Of a stretch of DNA of 64,000 nucleotides, positions 10,635 through 18,669 are shown piece after piece. The position numbers and the translations under genes were made by a program. How positions within the stretch are numbered: the first letter of the stretch is position 1; each line of letters starts with the position of its first letter. Source of the stretch: Polyangiaceae bacterium (GTDB taxonomy: Bacteria; Myxococcota_A; Polyangia; Polyangiales; Polyangiaceae); assembly GCA_025937895.1 (NCBI GenBank), contig JAICQL010000006.1:23953-87952 (forward strand), written 5' to 3'. Below the pieces are notes generated by a model that did not search any database, was not told where the DNA came from, and saw only the letters and a program-made list of their open reading frames with translations.

Positions 10635-12845
10635 TCACACCGGAGGGGAGAGCAGCGGAACGATCACGAGCGCCGAGACCACGGTGGCCTTCAGGCCCAG
10701 CAAGGCGGCAGGCCCCACCGAGTGCCCGATCAAGGTGCGCATCAGATCCATCCCACTGCGCGCTGGCTGTGGCAGCGGACCACCGGGACCGAGAGCCATG
10801 GCCGCGCCCTGCCGAGTGTGCCCGAGCGCCATCAACACACCGCGCGCTGCCAGTGCCGCACAGCCGCCGGTCAGCACGGTGATGATCGCTACCGCCATCA
10901 AGCCGTGCCCCGCAAGTCTGCTACCTTCGACACCAAACAGCAGCCGCAAGGACACACCCATCACCATGGGTGCCAGCAGCGCTGCAGCGGGGAGGGGCAA
11001 CAGCTTGCGCGTAGCCACGCGCCCGGCACGTACCACGCTGCCCCGATAGCTGGTTGCGGGCTGAGGGTCCAGCTCAACCTGCGAGGCAGCCTCCGCCTGT
11101 TCGCGGGAGAGCTCTTCATCCACGGCGCTCGCTGCGCGACTAGCGCTCTGGAGCACGCCGCCGACGTAGCAGGACAGGCAGGCCAGGCCGAGAATCACGC
11201 CCAGCATCACCACGGGGTGCGCCAGGCTCAACGCGGGCGAGAGCGTGCTCGATGAGGAGAGGGACGAGGAGAAAGCAGGGGAAGCGGCGGCACGGGATAG
11301 CCCCAGCAGAGGTAGCGTCAGGGCACCCAGCAGCGCGGCGGCAGTACCGCACAGAATGACCTGGATGTCACCCAGGTTGCCGGCGATCAGGCCTGCTTGC
11401 TCGAGCTCCGCGGCTCGGCTCCGCGCCGGCAGATCGTAGTGGGCGCGCCGCAGCGCCGCCAGGCGCCGTACGCTGGAGGCGATGCTGCCGAACGCGCTGC
11501 AACACAGATGCAACGCGCCCGCGCCCGCCATGCCCGCCACCGCCAGGAGCAAGGTGTACGCGCCACCGTGGCTCAGCCCGGTGCCAGCGCCCAGCGCGTG
11601 CGCAGCGCCAAGCCCCGCCACCGCCACCAGCAGCGGAGCCCATGCGCGCTGCAAGCCGAGCCCGAGCGCGCGCGGCAGCCATGCCACTGAGGCGGCGGAT
11701 CCGGAGGCGAGCACTCCGAGCGTGCTGCCGCCGCGCGGCACCAGCAGCAGCGCCTGACAGATCAGGCTGGTAACGATGCCGAGCAGGCCCGCGCTGAACG
11801 CTCGTAGATAGAGTGGAGCCCCGAGCAGCCAGAATGCGCCCCCGAGCAACCCCGTAGCCGCGATGAGCGCCTGACTCAGCCCGGCTCCCGCGAAGCCGCT
11901 CCACGAGGACGAGCCGGGGCCGATGCGAAGGCTGCTGGTGGCCAGTGCGACAGCCAGCAAGCCCGTGGCACGTATCAGCAGCGGCAGCGCCACGAGCGCG
12001 AGCCCCGAGCTCTCCGTGAGCCCGGCATTCGCGGCCGCGACTGCTCCGGAGAGCGCCAGCAGCGAGACGTTGGCCAGCATCATTGCGGCAAAGACATCCG
12101 TGCTGCGCGAGACCAGACCGGCGAGGTGATCTCCGACGAGCTCGGCGACCAGGGCTGGGTTCTGCTCCTCGTCGACGCTGATACGGCCTTCGCTCTGGGC
12201 GTTCCGCTCGGTCGCCGACTGGACCCGGGCTGCGGTCTGGAAGCTGCTGCCTCCCACTTGAAAGACCAGCGCTGCGCCGATGGCGCCCAGTGCCACCAGC
12301 GGCTGGCTGCGCGTTGCTTCCTGCAGCGCCGCCGCTGGCTCCAGCTGCAACACCCAGCTGGCGAAGCGCTGATAGCCCAGGAATGCCAGACAGGTCAGCA
12401 GCAAGCTGGCGGCATCCATCGCCAGCGCGAGCAGCAGCGCGCCGCGCAGCACGGCTGCGCTCGCCGCCTCCGGCTCCGCCTGCAAGTCAGCCAGGGCGCG
12501 CGCGCTGGCGCGGGCAGCAGCCCAGTGTGAAAGGCGAGCCAGCGCGGCTCCAGCGGCTCCGCCGAGCAACACCCCGAGCACGCCGGCGACCAGACGCGCG
12601 CCCGCCTGCGGCTGCCGCAAGCCCCATAGCAGCAGCGGGACACAGAGGGCTGCAGCGAGCACACCGAGCAGCGCGGCCAGCAACCGCGTCTCCTGCGTCA
12701 AGAAGTCCGAGCCAGCCCGCTCCACCGCGGCCAGCATGCGATCGAGCTCGCGGCGCCGCGCGGTGCTGCCCACGAGCGACCGCGCGTGGGACACCACGAC
12801 GGCCACACTAGACGCGCACAGGACGAAGACGACCAGCTCACTCAC
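10635..12845 (-). CDS. Membrane pyrophosphatase (HppA) homologue lacking catalytic residues
   Basis: 736 residues with about 15-16 hydrophobic segments, the size of H+-translocating pyrophosphatases, which couple PPi hydrolysis to proton pumping. Homology can be followed over most of the length: AVERAGSDFLTQE, QPLVALGAIG, VFQVGGSSFQ, EEQNPALVAELVGDH, STDVF and a last helix ALVIVPLL. The catalytic motifs are not kept. GGGI(Y/F)TKxADVGADLVGK reads GGSSFQTAARVQSAT (198-212). NPAxIADNVGDNVGD reads NPALVAELVGDHLAG (229-243), keeping only the first Asp. NAGGAWDNAKK is absent. GDTVGDPFKDT reads GHSVGPAALLG (707-717). I infer loss of PPi and Mg2+ binding. The start is GTG with a weak ribosome site, so the first residues are less certain. 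Confidence 0.85.
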   Translation of the reverse strand: MSELVVFVLCASSVAVVVSHARSLVGSTARRRELDRMLAAVERAGSDFLTQETRLLAALLGVLAAALCVPLLLWGLRQPQAGARLVAGVLGVLLGGAAGAALARLSHWAAARASARALADLQAEPEAASAAVLRGALLLALAMDAASLLLTCLAFLGYQRFASWVLQLEPAAALQEATRSQPLVALGAIGAALVFQVGGSSFQTAARVQSATERNAQSEGRISVDEEQNPALVAELVGDHLAGLVSRSTDVFAAMMLANVSLLALSGAVAAANAGLTESSGLALVALPLLIRATGLLAVALATSSLRIGPGSSSWSGFAGAGLSQALIAATGLLGGAFWLLGAPLYLRAFSAGLLGIVTSLICQALLLVPRGGSTLGVLASGSAASVAWLPRALGLGLQRAWAPLLVAVAGLGAAHALGAGTGLSHGGAYTLLLAVAGMAGAGALHLCCSAFGSIASSVRRLAALRRAHYDLPARSRAAELEQAGLIAGNLGDIQVILCGTAAALLGALTLPLLGLSRAAASPAFSSSLSSSSTLSPALSLAHPVVMLGVILGLACLSCYVGGVLQSASRAASAVDEELSREQAEAASQVELDPQPATSYRGSVVRAGRVATRKLLPLPAAALLAPMVMGVSLRLLFGVEGSRLAGHGLMAVAIITVLTGGCAALAARGVLMALGHTRQGAAMALGPGGPLPQPARSGMDLMRTLIGHSVGPAALLGLKATVVSALVIVPLLSPPV

Positions 12846-13407
12846 GACAGCAACATGCTAGGGCTCCCAACCGCCTGACGATCGCGTGGCCCCGCGAAGG
12901 GGGAGGTTCTGGTGTGGAGCACGCGGTAACCCCGCTCTCGGATGGCAAACGCTTCCGGCCCCAGCAAGGAGCAAAACCAAGCGCTTGCGCCGTCTTCGCG
13001 ACCCCTCGAGGCCCAACATTCTCGAGGCCCAACATTGAGGAAGCGCCAGCGCACGGCGCTGGCGAGCCACTACCTTCGACTATCTTCGAGACGTTCGAAG
13101 CACCGTCCTCCGATGCGCCGCCCTTGAAGACCGGCACCGGCGAACTGCCACCGGATAACCACACCCAACCACTCGACCACAATCATCGTCGCGCGACGTG
13201 AAGCGCCAAGTTCAGTTGTGAGCCCGGCTCGTAACACGACCCAGTGGAGGGCGGCAAGCTCCAAAAAGACACGTCATTGCTCCCTCAAACGACCGCTCGC
13301 AGGGTCGTGCGCAGCGCCGGAGGCATGCGCAAAAAGCGACGTCGAGATCTCGAGTTAGCTGAGTCGAGAAACGCCCTGGTCGCCGGGCCAGGGATGCTGC
13401 GGGGCCG
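12846..13407. other. Intergenic region with 16-bp duplication and a hairpin
   Basis: 562 bases between the 3' end of a TolR gene and the 5' end of the pyrophosphatase-like gene, both on the minus strand. It holds an exact 16-bp tandem duplication (ctcgaggcccaacatt at 13005-13020 and 13021-13036). A perfect 9-bp hairpin with 3-base loop follows (arms 13044-13052 and 13056-13064), without a T tract. Short open frames here are low-complexity and not credible. The promoter of the pyrophosphatase-like gene should lie in the part near 12846. Confidence 0.6.
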
Positions 13408-14004
13408 CTACTTCGCCTGCATCACCATCAGGTGATACTTGCCAAATTCGTTCTGGCCGAGCGTGAACAACACCTCCACGAACAGGCGATATGGGGTGGT
13501 GCTATCAGCGATGATAATCGCCTCCGAGCTCGCCGGATCCAGACCCTTTGCCTCGCGCAACGCGCGATCGAGCTTGCGTGCTGCCTGCAAGGCGTTGCCC
13601 AGGGGCACGATGTAGAGCGAGTTCGCGCCCCGCTTGAAGCGAGCCTCGACGCCGTTCTGCGCCAGCGATTGATTGTTGGGCAAGTCGAGCACCTTGTCGT
13701 CACCGACCAGCACCTGGCTCTTGGACACGGTGACCCGCACTCCCTCCTGCGCCGGCTGGGTCTGGATGACGCTCTTGGGCAACATCAGATCCCTGCTCTG
13801 CGGCACGGAGGCGCTCGACTCACCCAGGGTCTTGAGCAAGAAGACCAGGATGATGGTCATGATGTCGAGCATGGCCGTGATGTTCAGGAAGTTGATCTCG
13901 GGATCGTGCGCGTTGCGACGGATCGCTTTGCGCAGCTCGGCCTTGTACTTCACTGTGGACGCCCTGGCCTGAGGCGCTATCGGTACCACTACTCCGTTCG
14001 ACAT
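13408..14004 (-). CDS. ExbD/TolR-family proton-channel protein (second of the cassette)
   Basis: 198 residues. TolR/ExbD proteins combine one inner-membrane helix with a periplasmic domain and, with a TolQ/ExbB partner, form a proton-driven motor. The helix is about residues 40-62 (FLNITAMLDIMTIILVFLL) and carries the family's essential Asp in AMLDIM. A basic cytoplasmic tail (ELRKAIRRNAHDPEI) precedes it and a periplasmic domain of about 135 residues follows (RDLMLPKS, IIADSTTPYRLFVEVL). It is the third gene of a minus-strand TolQ-TolR-TolR unit, 21 bases after its sister gene. The order resembles the AglR/AglS/AglQ gliding motor of Myxococcus, but this identity is inference. Confidence 0.9.
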   Translation of the reverse strand: MSNGVVVPIAPQARASTVKYKAELRKAIRRNAHDPEINFLNITAMLDIMTIILVFLLKTLGESSASVPQSRDLMLPKSVIQTQPAQEGVRVTVSKSQVLVGDDKVLDLPNNQSLAQNGVEARFKRGANSLYIVPLGNALQAARKLDRALREAKGLDPASSEAIIIADSTTPYRLFVEVLFTLGQNEFGKYHLMVMQAK

Positions 14005-14025
14005 CGCGTCTCTGCTGCTCGGGCG

Positions 14026-14586
14026 CTAGCGCGCCACCTGGAAGTTTACGTCGGGAAACAGCGGGTCGCCCTTGGACGTCGCTCGCACGGCGTCGATCGT
14101 GCTCACCAGCGTCTGATAGTCGATACCCGGGTTGGCGCTCAGGAACACCTGCGTCTCCTGCCCGAACTCGGGGGAGGCCTGCTTCAGGCTGCCCGCGCAG
14201 GCGTTGAGTGCATCGAAGTCATATCCATCACCGCGGCGCGGAATTGCGATGCCCGGTCCGGCACCTTTACAGCCGGGGGCCACGTTGCCGCTGGAGGTCT
14301 TGATCGCGTGGCCCTCACTGGTAATCAGCACGGAGAGATTGAGCACCTCCTTCTTGCTGTCCGCTCGCACGCCGCCGGTGGGGCTGGCCGGCGGCGTCGT
14401 CTCGATGGTCGCCGTGAAGGTGACAGCCACCGTGGCCAGCACGAAGATCAGGATGTTCACCACGATGTCGAGGAAGGGGACGATGTTGAGCTCACCGCCT
14501 TCTTCGTCTGGTGACAGCTCCTTGGGCTGGCTCAGTCGTCGAATTTTGCTGCGCTGTGCCGCGCTCAGCTGTGCGCCGTCCGCCAT
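14026..14586 (-). CDS. ExbD/TolR-family proton-channel protein (first of the cassette)
   Basis: 186 residues. A charged cytoplasmic tail (KELSPDEEGGELN) leads into one membrane helix (IVPFLDIVVNILIFVLATV, about 34-55) with the conserved Asp in PFLDIV. The periplasmic part has four Cys-adjacent segments (APGCKGAGPG, LNACAGSLKQ) that could form a disulphide, and a Ser/Thr/Pro-rich linker after the helix. It sits between the TolQ-type gene (78 bases upstream) and a second TolR-type gene. Having two different TolR-type subunits for one TolQ is the pattern of the myxobacterial Agl motor. Confidence 0.9.
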   Translation of the reverse strand: MADGAQLSAAQRSKIRRLSQPKELSPDEEGGELNIVPFLDIVVNILIFVLATVAVTFTATIETTPPASPTGGVRADSKKEVLNLSVLITSEGHAIKTSSGNVAPGCKGAGPGIAIPRRGDGYDFDALNACAGSLKQASPEFGQETQVFLSANPGIDYQTLVSTIDAVRATSKGDPLFPDVNFQVAR

Positions 14587-14664
14587 GTTCCTCGCGCCTG
14601 GGTTCCTGGAGTCTGGACCTGATACTGGACTGTTACCACGAGCGGCTGACCGATGAGCGCCTGC

Positions 14665-15327
14665 TCAGCGCTGCTGCAGGGTCAGCAGGTTGAACGTCTT
14701 CTCCATCGTGGACTCCAGATCGTGCTGGATGTTCTTGGCGCGCGTGTGCAGCACGATGTGCGTGATCATGCAGAACACCGCGATGCCCAGACCGAGCGCC
14801 GTGTTGTACATGGCTTCGGCGATACCGTTGGAGAGCATGCGCTGCTTGTCGGCCTGGGACAGGCCCGGGGCCGAGATGGCCGAGAACGTCGCAATCAGAC
14901 CGCTCACCGTGCCCAGCAGTCCGATCAGGGTGGCGATGTTTGCCAGCGACCAGAGCGTGCCCACACGCTTCTCGGCCTGCGGCTTGAGCTCACCCAGCTT
15001 CTCGCTGAGGGCGGCGTCGATCTCGTCCGGGCCCTTGTTGGACTGGGTCAGGCCCGCGCGCACGAGCTGCAGCATCGGGTAATCCTCTGCCTCGCACAGC
15101 TTGATCGCGCGATCGATGTTGCCGGCCGTGACCAGCTTCTTGATCTGGGCGAAGAACTCCTTGGAGTTCACGCGGTAGCGAGTGAGCTGAAAGGCGAAGC
15201 GCTCCACCACGATGGTGAGCACGATCGCTGAGCAGCAGAGATTCGCCACCATGAAGGTGGGGTTGTGCTTGAAGGCCTCGATCAGCTGACCGCTGCTCCC
15301 CTCGGCCGCAAAAAGCAGAAGATTCAT
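14665..15327 (-). CDS. MotA/TolQ/ExbB-family proton-channel protein
   Basis: 220 residues. It has the three-helix TolQ/ExbB layout: helix 1 about 24-45 (VANLCCSAIVLTIVVERF), a cytoplasmic loop (ITAGNIDRAIKLCE-like segment), helix 2 about 123-147 (ANIATLIGLLGTVSGLIATF) and helix 3 about 165-190. The GLLGTVSGLI motif lines the channel in this family. The ATG at 15327 is chosen because GGAGG and AAGGGA lie upstream within about 10-24 bases; the frame is open further upstream but without a start that has such a site. It heads the minus-strand TolQ-TolR-TolR operon and has a good promoter about 90 bases upstream. Confidence 0.93.
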   Translation of the reverse strand: MNLLLFAAEGSSGQLIEAFKHNPTFMVANLCCSAIVLTIVVERFAFQLTRYRVNSKEFFAQIKKLVTAGNIDRAIKLCEAEDYPMLQLVRAGLTQSNKGPDEIDAALSEKLGELKPQAEKRVGTLWSLANIATLIGLLGTVSGLIATFSAISAPGLSQADKQRMLSNGIAEAMYNTALGLGIAVFCMITHIVLHTRAKNIQHDLESTMEKTFNLLTLQQR

Positions 15328-15415
15328 CGCTCGACTTCCCTTTCCTCCGGCCTTTCTTCGGCCTTTTCTCTCGCTACCAGGGCCGCTCTGCGAGCAGGTC
15401 CCTGAAAACTGAACA

Positions 15416-15445
15416 ACTATAACGATCGCCAAACGAGCTGTGCAA
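15416..15445 (-). promoter_or_regulatory. Sigma-70-type promoter of the minus-strand TolQ operon
   Basis: On the minus strand TTGCAC (15445-15440) is followed after 18 bases by TATAGT (15421-15416). Both boxes are close to consensus and lie in a locally AT-richer stretch. Transcription would start near 15409, giving a leader of about 80 bases before the TolQ start at 15327. Confidence 0.5.
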
Positions 15446-16442
15446 GCTGGCCCGGGGCGTTGCTGGCGGGCGCTACGCGCCCGGCCGCCCTTTTCCACGC
15501 GGCCCAGCCCCACACAGCGCTGCGCGTCGTGTTCGCGCTGCGCCGTTTCCCCGTGCTGGCGTGCTGCAGGGCACGGCTCGAGTCGCCTCGCGCCCGCCCA
15601 GGGCCTCACCGTCACATGCTCTGGTCAGGTTCCGCAGCACGACTTGCCACCTGAGACGGCATCGCCCTGCGGCGCCTTAAGGGTGCGGGTCGGAGCGACC
15701 GGAAGAGCGCACTGCCCGCGCGTGGCAGCTCACTCGAGGGAGCAACCACTCCTGGCGAGCAGAGGCAGCAAGGAATGCCGGCGCGCACCGCGCGCTGGCC
15801 CCTCACGGGACCGAGCTCGTCGATGTCGGCACAGGTCGGTAGGGCTGCCACCCAGCGAGATGAGGTACTTTGCGGCCATGGGGCCAGTGTGACGTGAGGC
15901 CTCCGCGAGCGAGCTGATGAGACCACTCGTGAGCGTGACGCCTGCCGCGGCTCTCCGCACGCTGCGAGTGTGAGCGTCCGCGGCTAACCAGTAGCGCGAG
16001 AACGTGCCGCGAAGCAGCGCGAGGGCAGGGCAGCAGCAGCCTGGTGTGCGGCGGATCGCGGAAAAAAGGCCCAGTACGCAGACGGAGTGATGTCTGCCGG
16101 CAGTCACGGCGGGGCGGTCGTCCCGTCAATCCCGCTTGACGTAGGGCCGCACGATTGCGCAATATCCAGCGGTCGAGCGGGTCAAGGAGCGTCCCGCCGC
16201 GGTGATTCCGAGTGGTAGCCCTCTGGAGTAGATGCGCGGGCGCCGCCTCGCGGAAGGTGCGCCAGGTGCGGCGCTCGCTGAAGGATGCGGCCATCCCAGC
16301 ATGGGGGGTTATCGCTGGCGCCCAGGTAGCCGTCACCTGTCGTGGGCCTGCTTCAGGAAGCGCCCAGACGCCCATTGCACCGCTTCGAGTCGATGGGTTG
16401 GGGACGGCAGCCTGCGATTGCTTCGGCTTGGTGCACGGCACA

Positions 16443-16478
16443 GTGCATCAAAGGGTGCATCAAACGGCGCATCAAACA
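16443..16478. repeat. 12-bp tandem repeat, three units
   Basis: Units start at 16443, 16455 and 16467, each of the form (g)(t/c)gcatcaaa plus three variable bases. The period is exactly 12, with a fading fourth unit after 16478. Confidence 0.75.
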
Positions 16479-16712
16479 GGGTATCGAGCCGTGCAGCGAG
16501 CGGCGCGTCATCATGCCGTTCCGTTCGAAGGTGGTCAGCAGCGTGAGAAAAACGCCATCACCCCGCGCGTGGGCGCGACTTGGTCAGGCGCGGCGGCGCG
16601 GAATGGGATAAATTGCTCATCCCCTTCGCTGCGCAGGGTGGCGATCTTCGATTCGCAGATCTTCGATTGGCAGGACGTCGACTTGCAGGTCTTCGCTTCT
16701 CACGTCTCAGCT

Positions 16713-16754
16713 AGAGATGTCTCCACGAGAGATGTCTCCACGAGAGATGTCTCC
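16713..16754. repeat. 15-bp tandem repeat, nearly three units
   Basis: The unit agagatgtctccacg occurs exactly at 16713-16727 and 16728-16742, then its first 12 bases at 16743-16754. A looser duplication of atcttcgatt lies just upstream (about 16642-16670). Confidence 0.85.
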
Positions 16755-16985
16755 GGCAAACGCTGCGCGGAGCTACTGGCCTCCAGAGGGCACCCTTCGG
16801 AGCGCCAGCCTTCGAAGGGTATCACCCTCCGGGCGCGGCGTTGCAGCTGCGAGCGGAGGGGGCGTGAGTTTCAGTGCTTTTAGAGCAATGCTTTTGGAGC
16901 AGAGAGTGCTTCCAACTCGGTAATTCTCATCACAGCTTCAGGATTGGTCTCGGGGCGCGCTTCTCTCGCAGAAGCCTCCCAGCAG

Positions 16986-17063
16986 AGGCTGCTTCAGCAG
17001 AGGCTACCTCGGCAAAAGGCTACCTCGGCAAAAGGCTACCTCGGCAAAAGGCTGCTTCAGCAG
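16986..17063. repeat. 16-bp tandem repeat (3 units) bracketed by two identical 15-bp units
   Basis: The unit aggctacctcggcaaa occurs exactly at 17001-17016, 17017-17032 and 17033-17048. It is flanked on each side by the related 15-mer aggctgcttcagcag (16986-17000 and 17049-17063). The array ends 80 bases before the TolQ gene at 17144, so it probably lies in its 5' leader or promoter region. Confidence 0.9.
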
Positions 17064-17143
17064 AGAGCCGCTTCAAAGGGGCGGCAGTCCTCGAGCGCTA
17101 TCTCTCCCGGAAAAAGTCGCAGGAAAAGGTAAGGTAAAGTTCG

Positions 17144-17794
17144 ATGTTTTCGACACTCTGGCATCACTACAATGAGGGCGGCTGGGCCATGTGGCTCATC
17201 CTGTTTTGGCTCGTCTGTTCGATCGCGGTCATCGTCGAGCGAACGGTGTATCTGTTTGGCGCCTCCATCAACAAAGAGGTCTTCGTCGCCACCATGCAGA
17301 AGTGCATCCTGGCCGGTGACGTCGCCAAGGCCGTGAAGATGTGCTCCGCCGCCAACGCCCCACTCGCTCGCATCGTGCAAGCGGGCCTGGTGAAGGTAAA
17401 TCGGCCGGACGAGGAAGTGCAGGCAGGCATGGATGAGGCCGCCCTGCGCGAGATGCCGGCCATCAACCGCCGCACGGGCTTCTTGGCGCTGTTCGCCAAC
17501 CTGGCCATGTTGTGCGGCCTGTTCGGCACCATCGTCGGTCTGATTCGTGCGTTCGGCGCGGTCGGTGGCGAGAGCATCGACCCGAGCCAGAAGGCGCGCA
17601 TCCTCGCCGAAGGTATCTCGGAGGCCATGAACTGCACCGCATTCGGGCTGATCGCAGCCATCGTGGCGCTGATGGGCTTCGCGTTCCTGAACGGCAAGAC
17701 GCAGGGCATGGAAGACGACATCAACGAGGCCTCGGTGCGCGTGCTGAACCTCGTGGTTGCCAACCGCCAGAAGGTGAACCTGCAGGGCATGTGA
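17144..17794 (+). CDS. MotA/TolQ/ExbB-family proton-channel protein (second cassette)
   Basis: 216 residues with the three TolQ helices: helix 1 about 14-36 (MWLILFWLVCSIAVIVER), helix 2 about 115-140 (ALFANLAMLCGLFGTIVGLI) and helix 3 about 165-190. The motif GLFGTIVGLI is the family's channel signature. It would supply the stator or rotor ring of a proton-driven motor with the two TolR-type proteins downstream. The start has GGAAAAGGTAAGG ending about 10 bases upstream, a sequence almost repeated before the next gene. It differs clearly from the TolQ-type protein of the minus-strand cassette, so the two are paralogues, not recent copies. Confidence 0.93.
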   Translation: MFSTLWHHYNEGGWAMWLILFWLVCSIAVIVERTVYLFGASINKEVFVATMQKCILAGDVAKAVKMCSAANAPLARIVQAGLVKVNRPDEEVQAGMDEAALREMPAINRRTGFLALFANLAMLCGLFGTIVGLIRAFGAVGGESIDPSQKARILAEGISEAMNCTAFGLIAAIVALMGFAFLNGKTQGMEDDINEASVRVLNLVVANRQKVNLQGM

Positions 17795-17836
17795 CCCGGG
17801 TAGCTGCGCGGGATAGCATCGAACGGGAACGCGACA

Positions 17837-17870
17837 CCTCCTGCGAGCGCCTCACGGCCCTCGCAGGAGG
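17837..17870. promoter_or_regulatory. Strong hairpin between TolQ and TolR genes
   Basis: A perfect 11-bp stem (CCTCCTGCGAG at 17837-17847 with its complement at 17860-17870) encloses a 12-base loop in the 245-base gap after the TolQ stop. No T tract follows, so it may protect or process the transcript and set different TolQ and TolR levels. Downstream, gagcatccccggcccc is duplicated (about 17929-17960). Confidence 0.6.
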
Positions 17871-18039
17871 CCCTCGCTAGCCCCGAGCATCAGCGCAGCG
17901 CACAGGCGATGACGGCGGCGCCGCCGCTGAGCATCCCCGGCCCCGAGCATCCCCGGCCCCGAGAACGCCCGGAGTGGTTCCCTGACAAGTCAGCTCCCGA
18001 ATACAGACGAGCAGCAGGAAAAGGTAGGAGTACAGCGAA

Positions 18040-18603
18040 ATGGCAGGCATCGACGTTGGTGGTGGTCATGGCGGCAAGCGATCCGTCAACCAGGAGATCC
18101 CGCTGATCCCCTTCATCGATTTCCTTTTGTGCCTCGTGTCGTTCTTGCTCATGACCGCGGTCTGGACGCAGATGTCGCGCATCAATGCGGACGCGCGCGT
18201 GCCTGGTCCGCCGGATCCTGACAAGGAGCTGGACGAGCAGAAGAAGGATCTCACGCTGCATGTGGAGATGCGCGGCGAGGAGAAGTTCCAGCTCGTTTGG
18301 AAGGAAGGTAACACGGTGCGCGATACCGTGGACGTGCAGCGCAAGCAGGCGCGCCTGAGCGACGAGGACTTCTCGTATCCGGATCTGTCCGCGGAGATCA
18401 CCAAGCAGTGGCAGAGCCAGGGCAGCCACCGCGCAGACAGCGATCTCAAGCGCGATCAGGCGGTGCTGCACACGGACAACACCACCAAGTTTGAGGACAT
18501 CATCGCGGTGATCGATGCCATCTACGCGCCCCAGCGTACGATCAAGCTGGGCGGAGCCGAGGAGACCATCCCGGCCTTCAACGTCACCTTTGCAGTGGAC
18601 TGA
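18040..18603 (+). CDS. ExbD/TolR-family proton-channel protein (second cassette, first TolR)
   Basis: 187 residues. A Gly/His-rich start (GIDVGGGHGGKR) precedes one helix (IPLIPFIDFLLCLVSFLLM, about 19-40) with the conserved Asp in PFIDFL. The periplasmic part is charged (DPDKELDEQKKDLTLHVEM) and ends with the TolR-like segment FEDIIAVIDAIYAPQ, as in proteins that dimerise and bind peptidoglycan or envelope partners. The ribosome site GCAGGAAAAGGTAGGAG matches the one before the TolQ gene. The next gene encodes a sister protein that shares the helix sequence almost unchanged, indicating a tandem duplication followed by divergence of the periplasmic domains. Confidence 0.92.
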   Translation: MAGIDVGGGHGGKRSVNQEIPLIPFIDFLLCLVSFLLMTAVWTQMSRINADARVPGPPDPDKELDEQKKDLTLHVEMRGEEKFQLVWKEGNTVRDTVDVQRKQARLSDEDFSYPDLSAEITKQWQSQGSHRADSDLKRDQAVLHTDNTTKFEDIIAVIDAIYAPQRTIKLGGAEETIPAFNVTFAVD

Positions 18604-18669
18604 GGCGCCTCGTTCGCCTCGTCTGCCGCGTACCTCCGTTCGTTTCAGGAACCGTCGTTTTCCACTGCT

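Larger units (their letters stand above)
15446..17143. other. Long repeat-rich region without a credible gene, between two divergent TolQ cassettes
   Basis: About 1.7 kb. The open frames that cross it, on both strands, give Arg/Ser/Ala-rich low-complexity translations with no recognisable domain and run through tandem repeats. I see no tRNA, riboswitch or insertion element. Base composition falls somewhat toward 16600-17140, and three unrelated short tandem arrays lie there and nearby (listed separately). The promoter for the plus-strand cassette at 17144 must lie in this region. The size is unusual in a window where most gaps are below 150 bases. Confidence 0.6.

Noticed and set aside
15803..16441. 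Long minus-strand open frame (212 codons) in the gap between the motor operons
   Set aside because: Its translation is low-complexity (Arg/Ser/Pro), lacks a ribosome site and shows no family pattern; long open frames arise by chance at this GC content.
16212..17137. Plus-strand frames encoding short peptide repeats (RDVST, EATSAKGYLG)
   Set aside because: The repeats are products of the DNA tandem arrays; units of 12 and 16 bp do not both preserve a frame and no start is supported.
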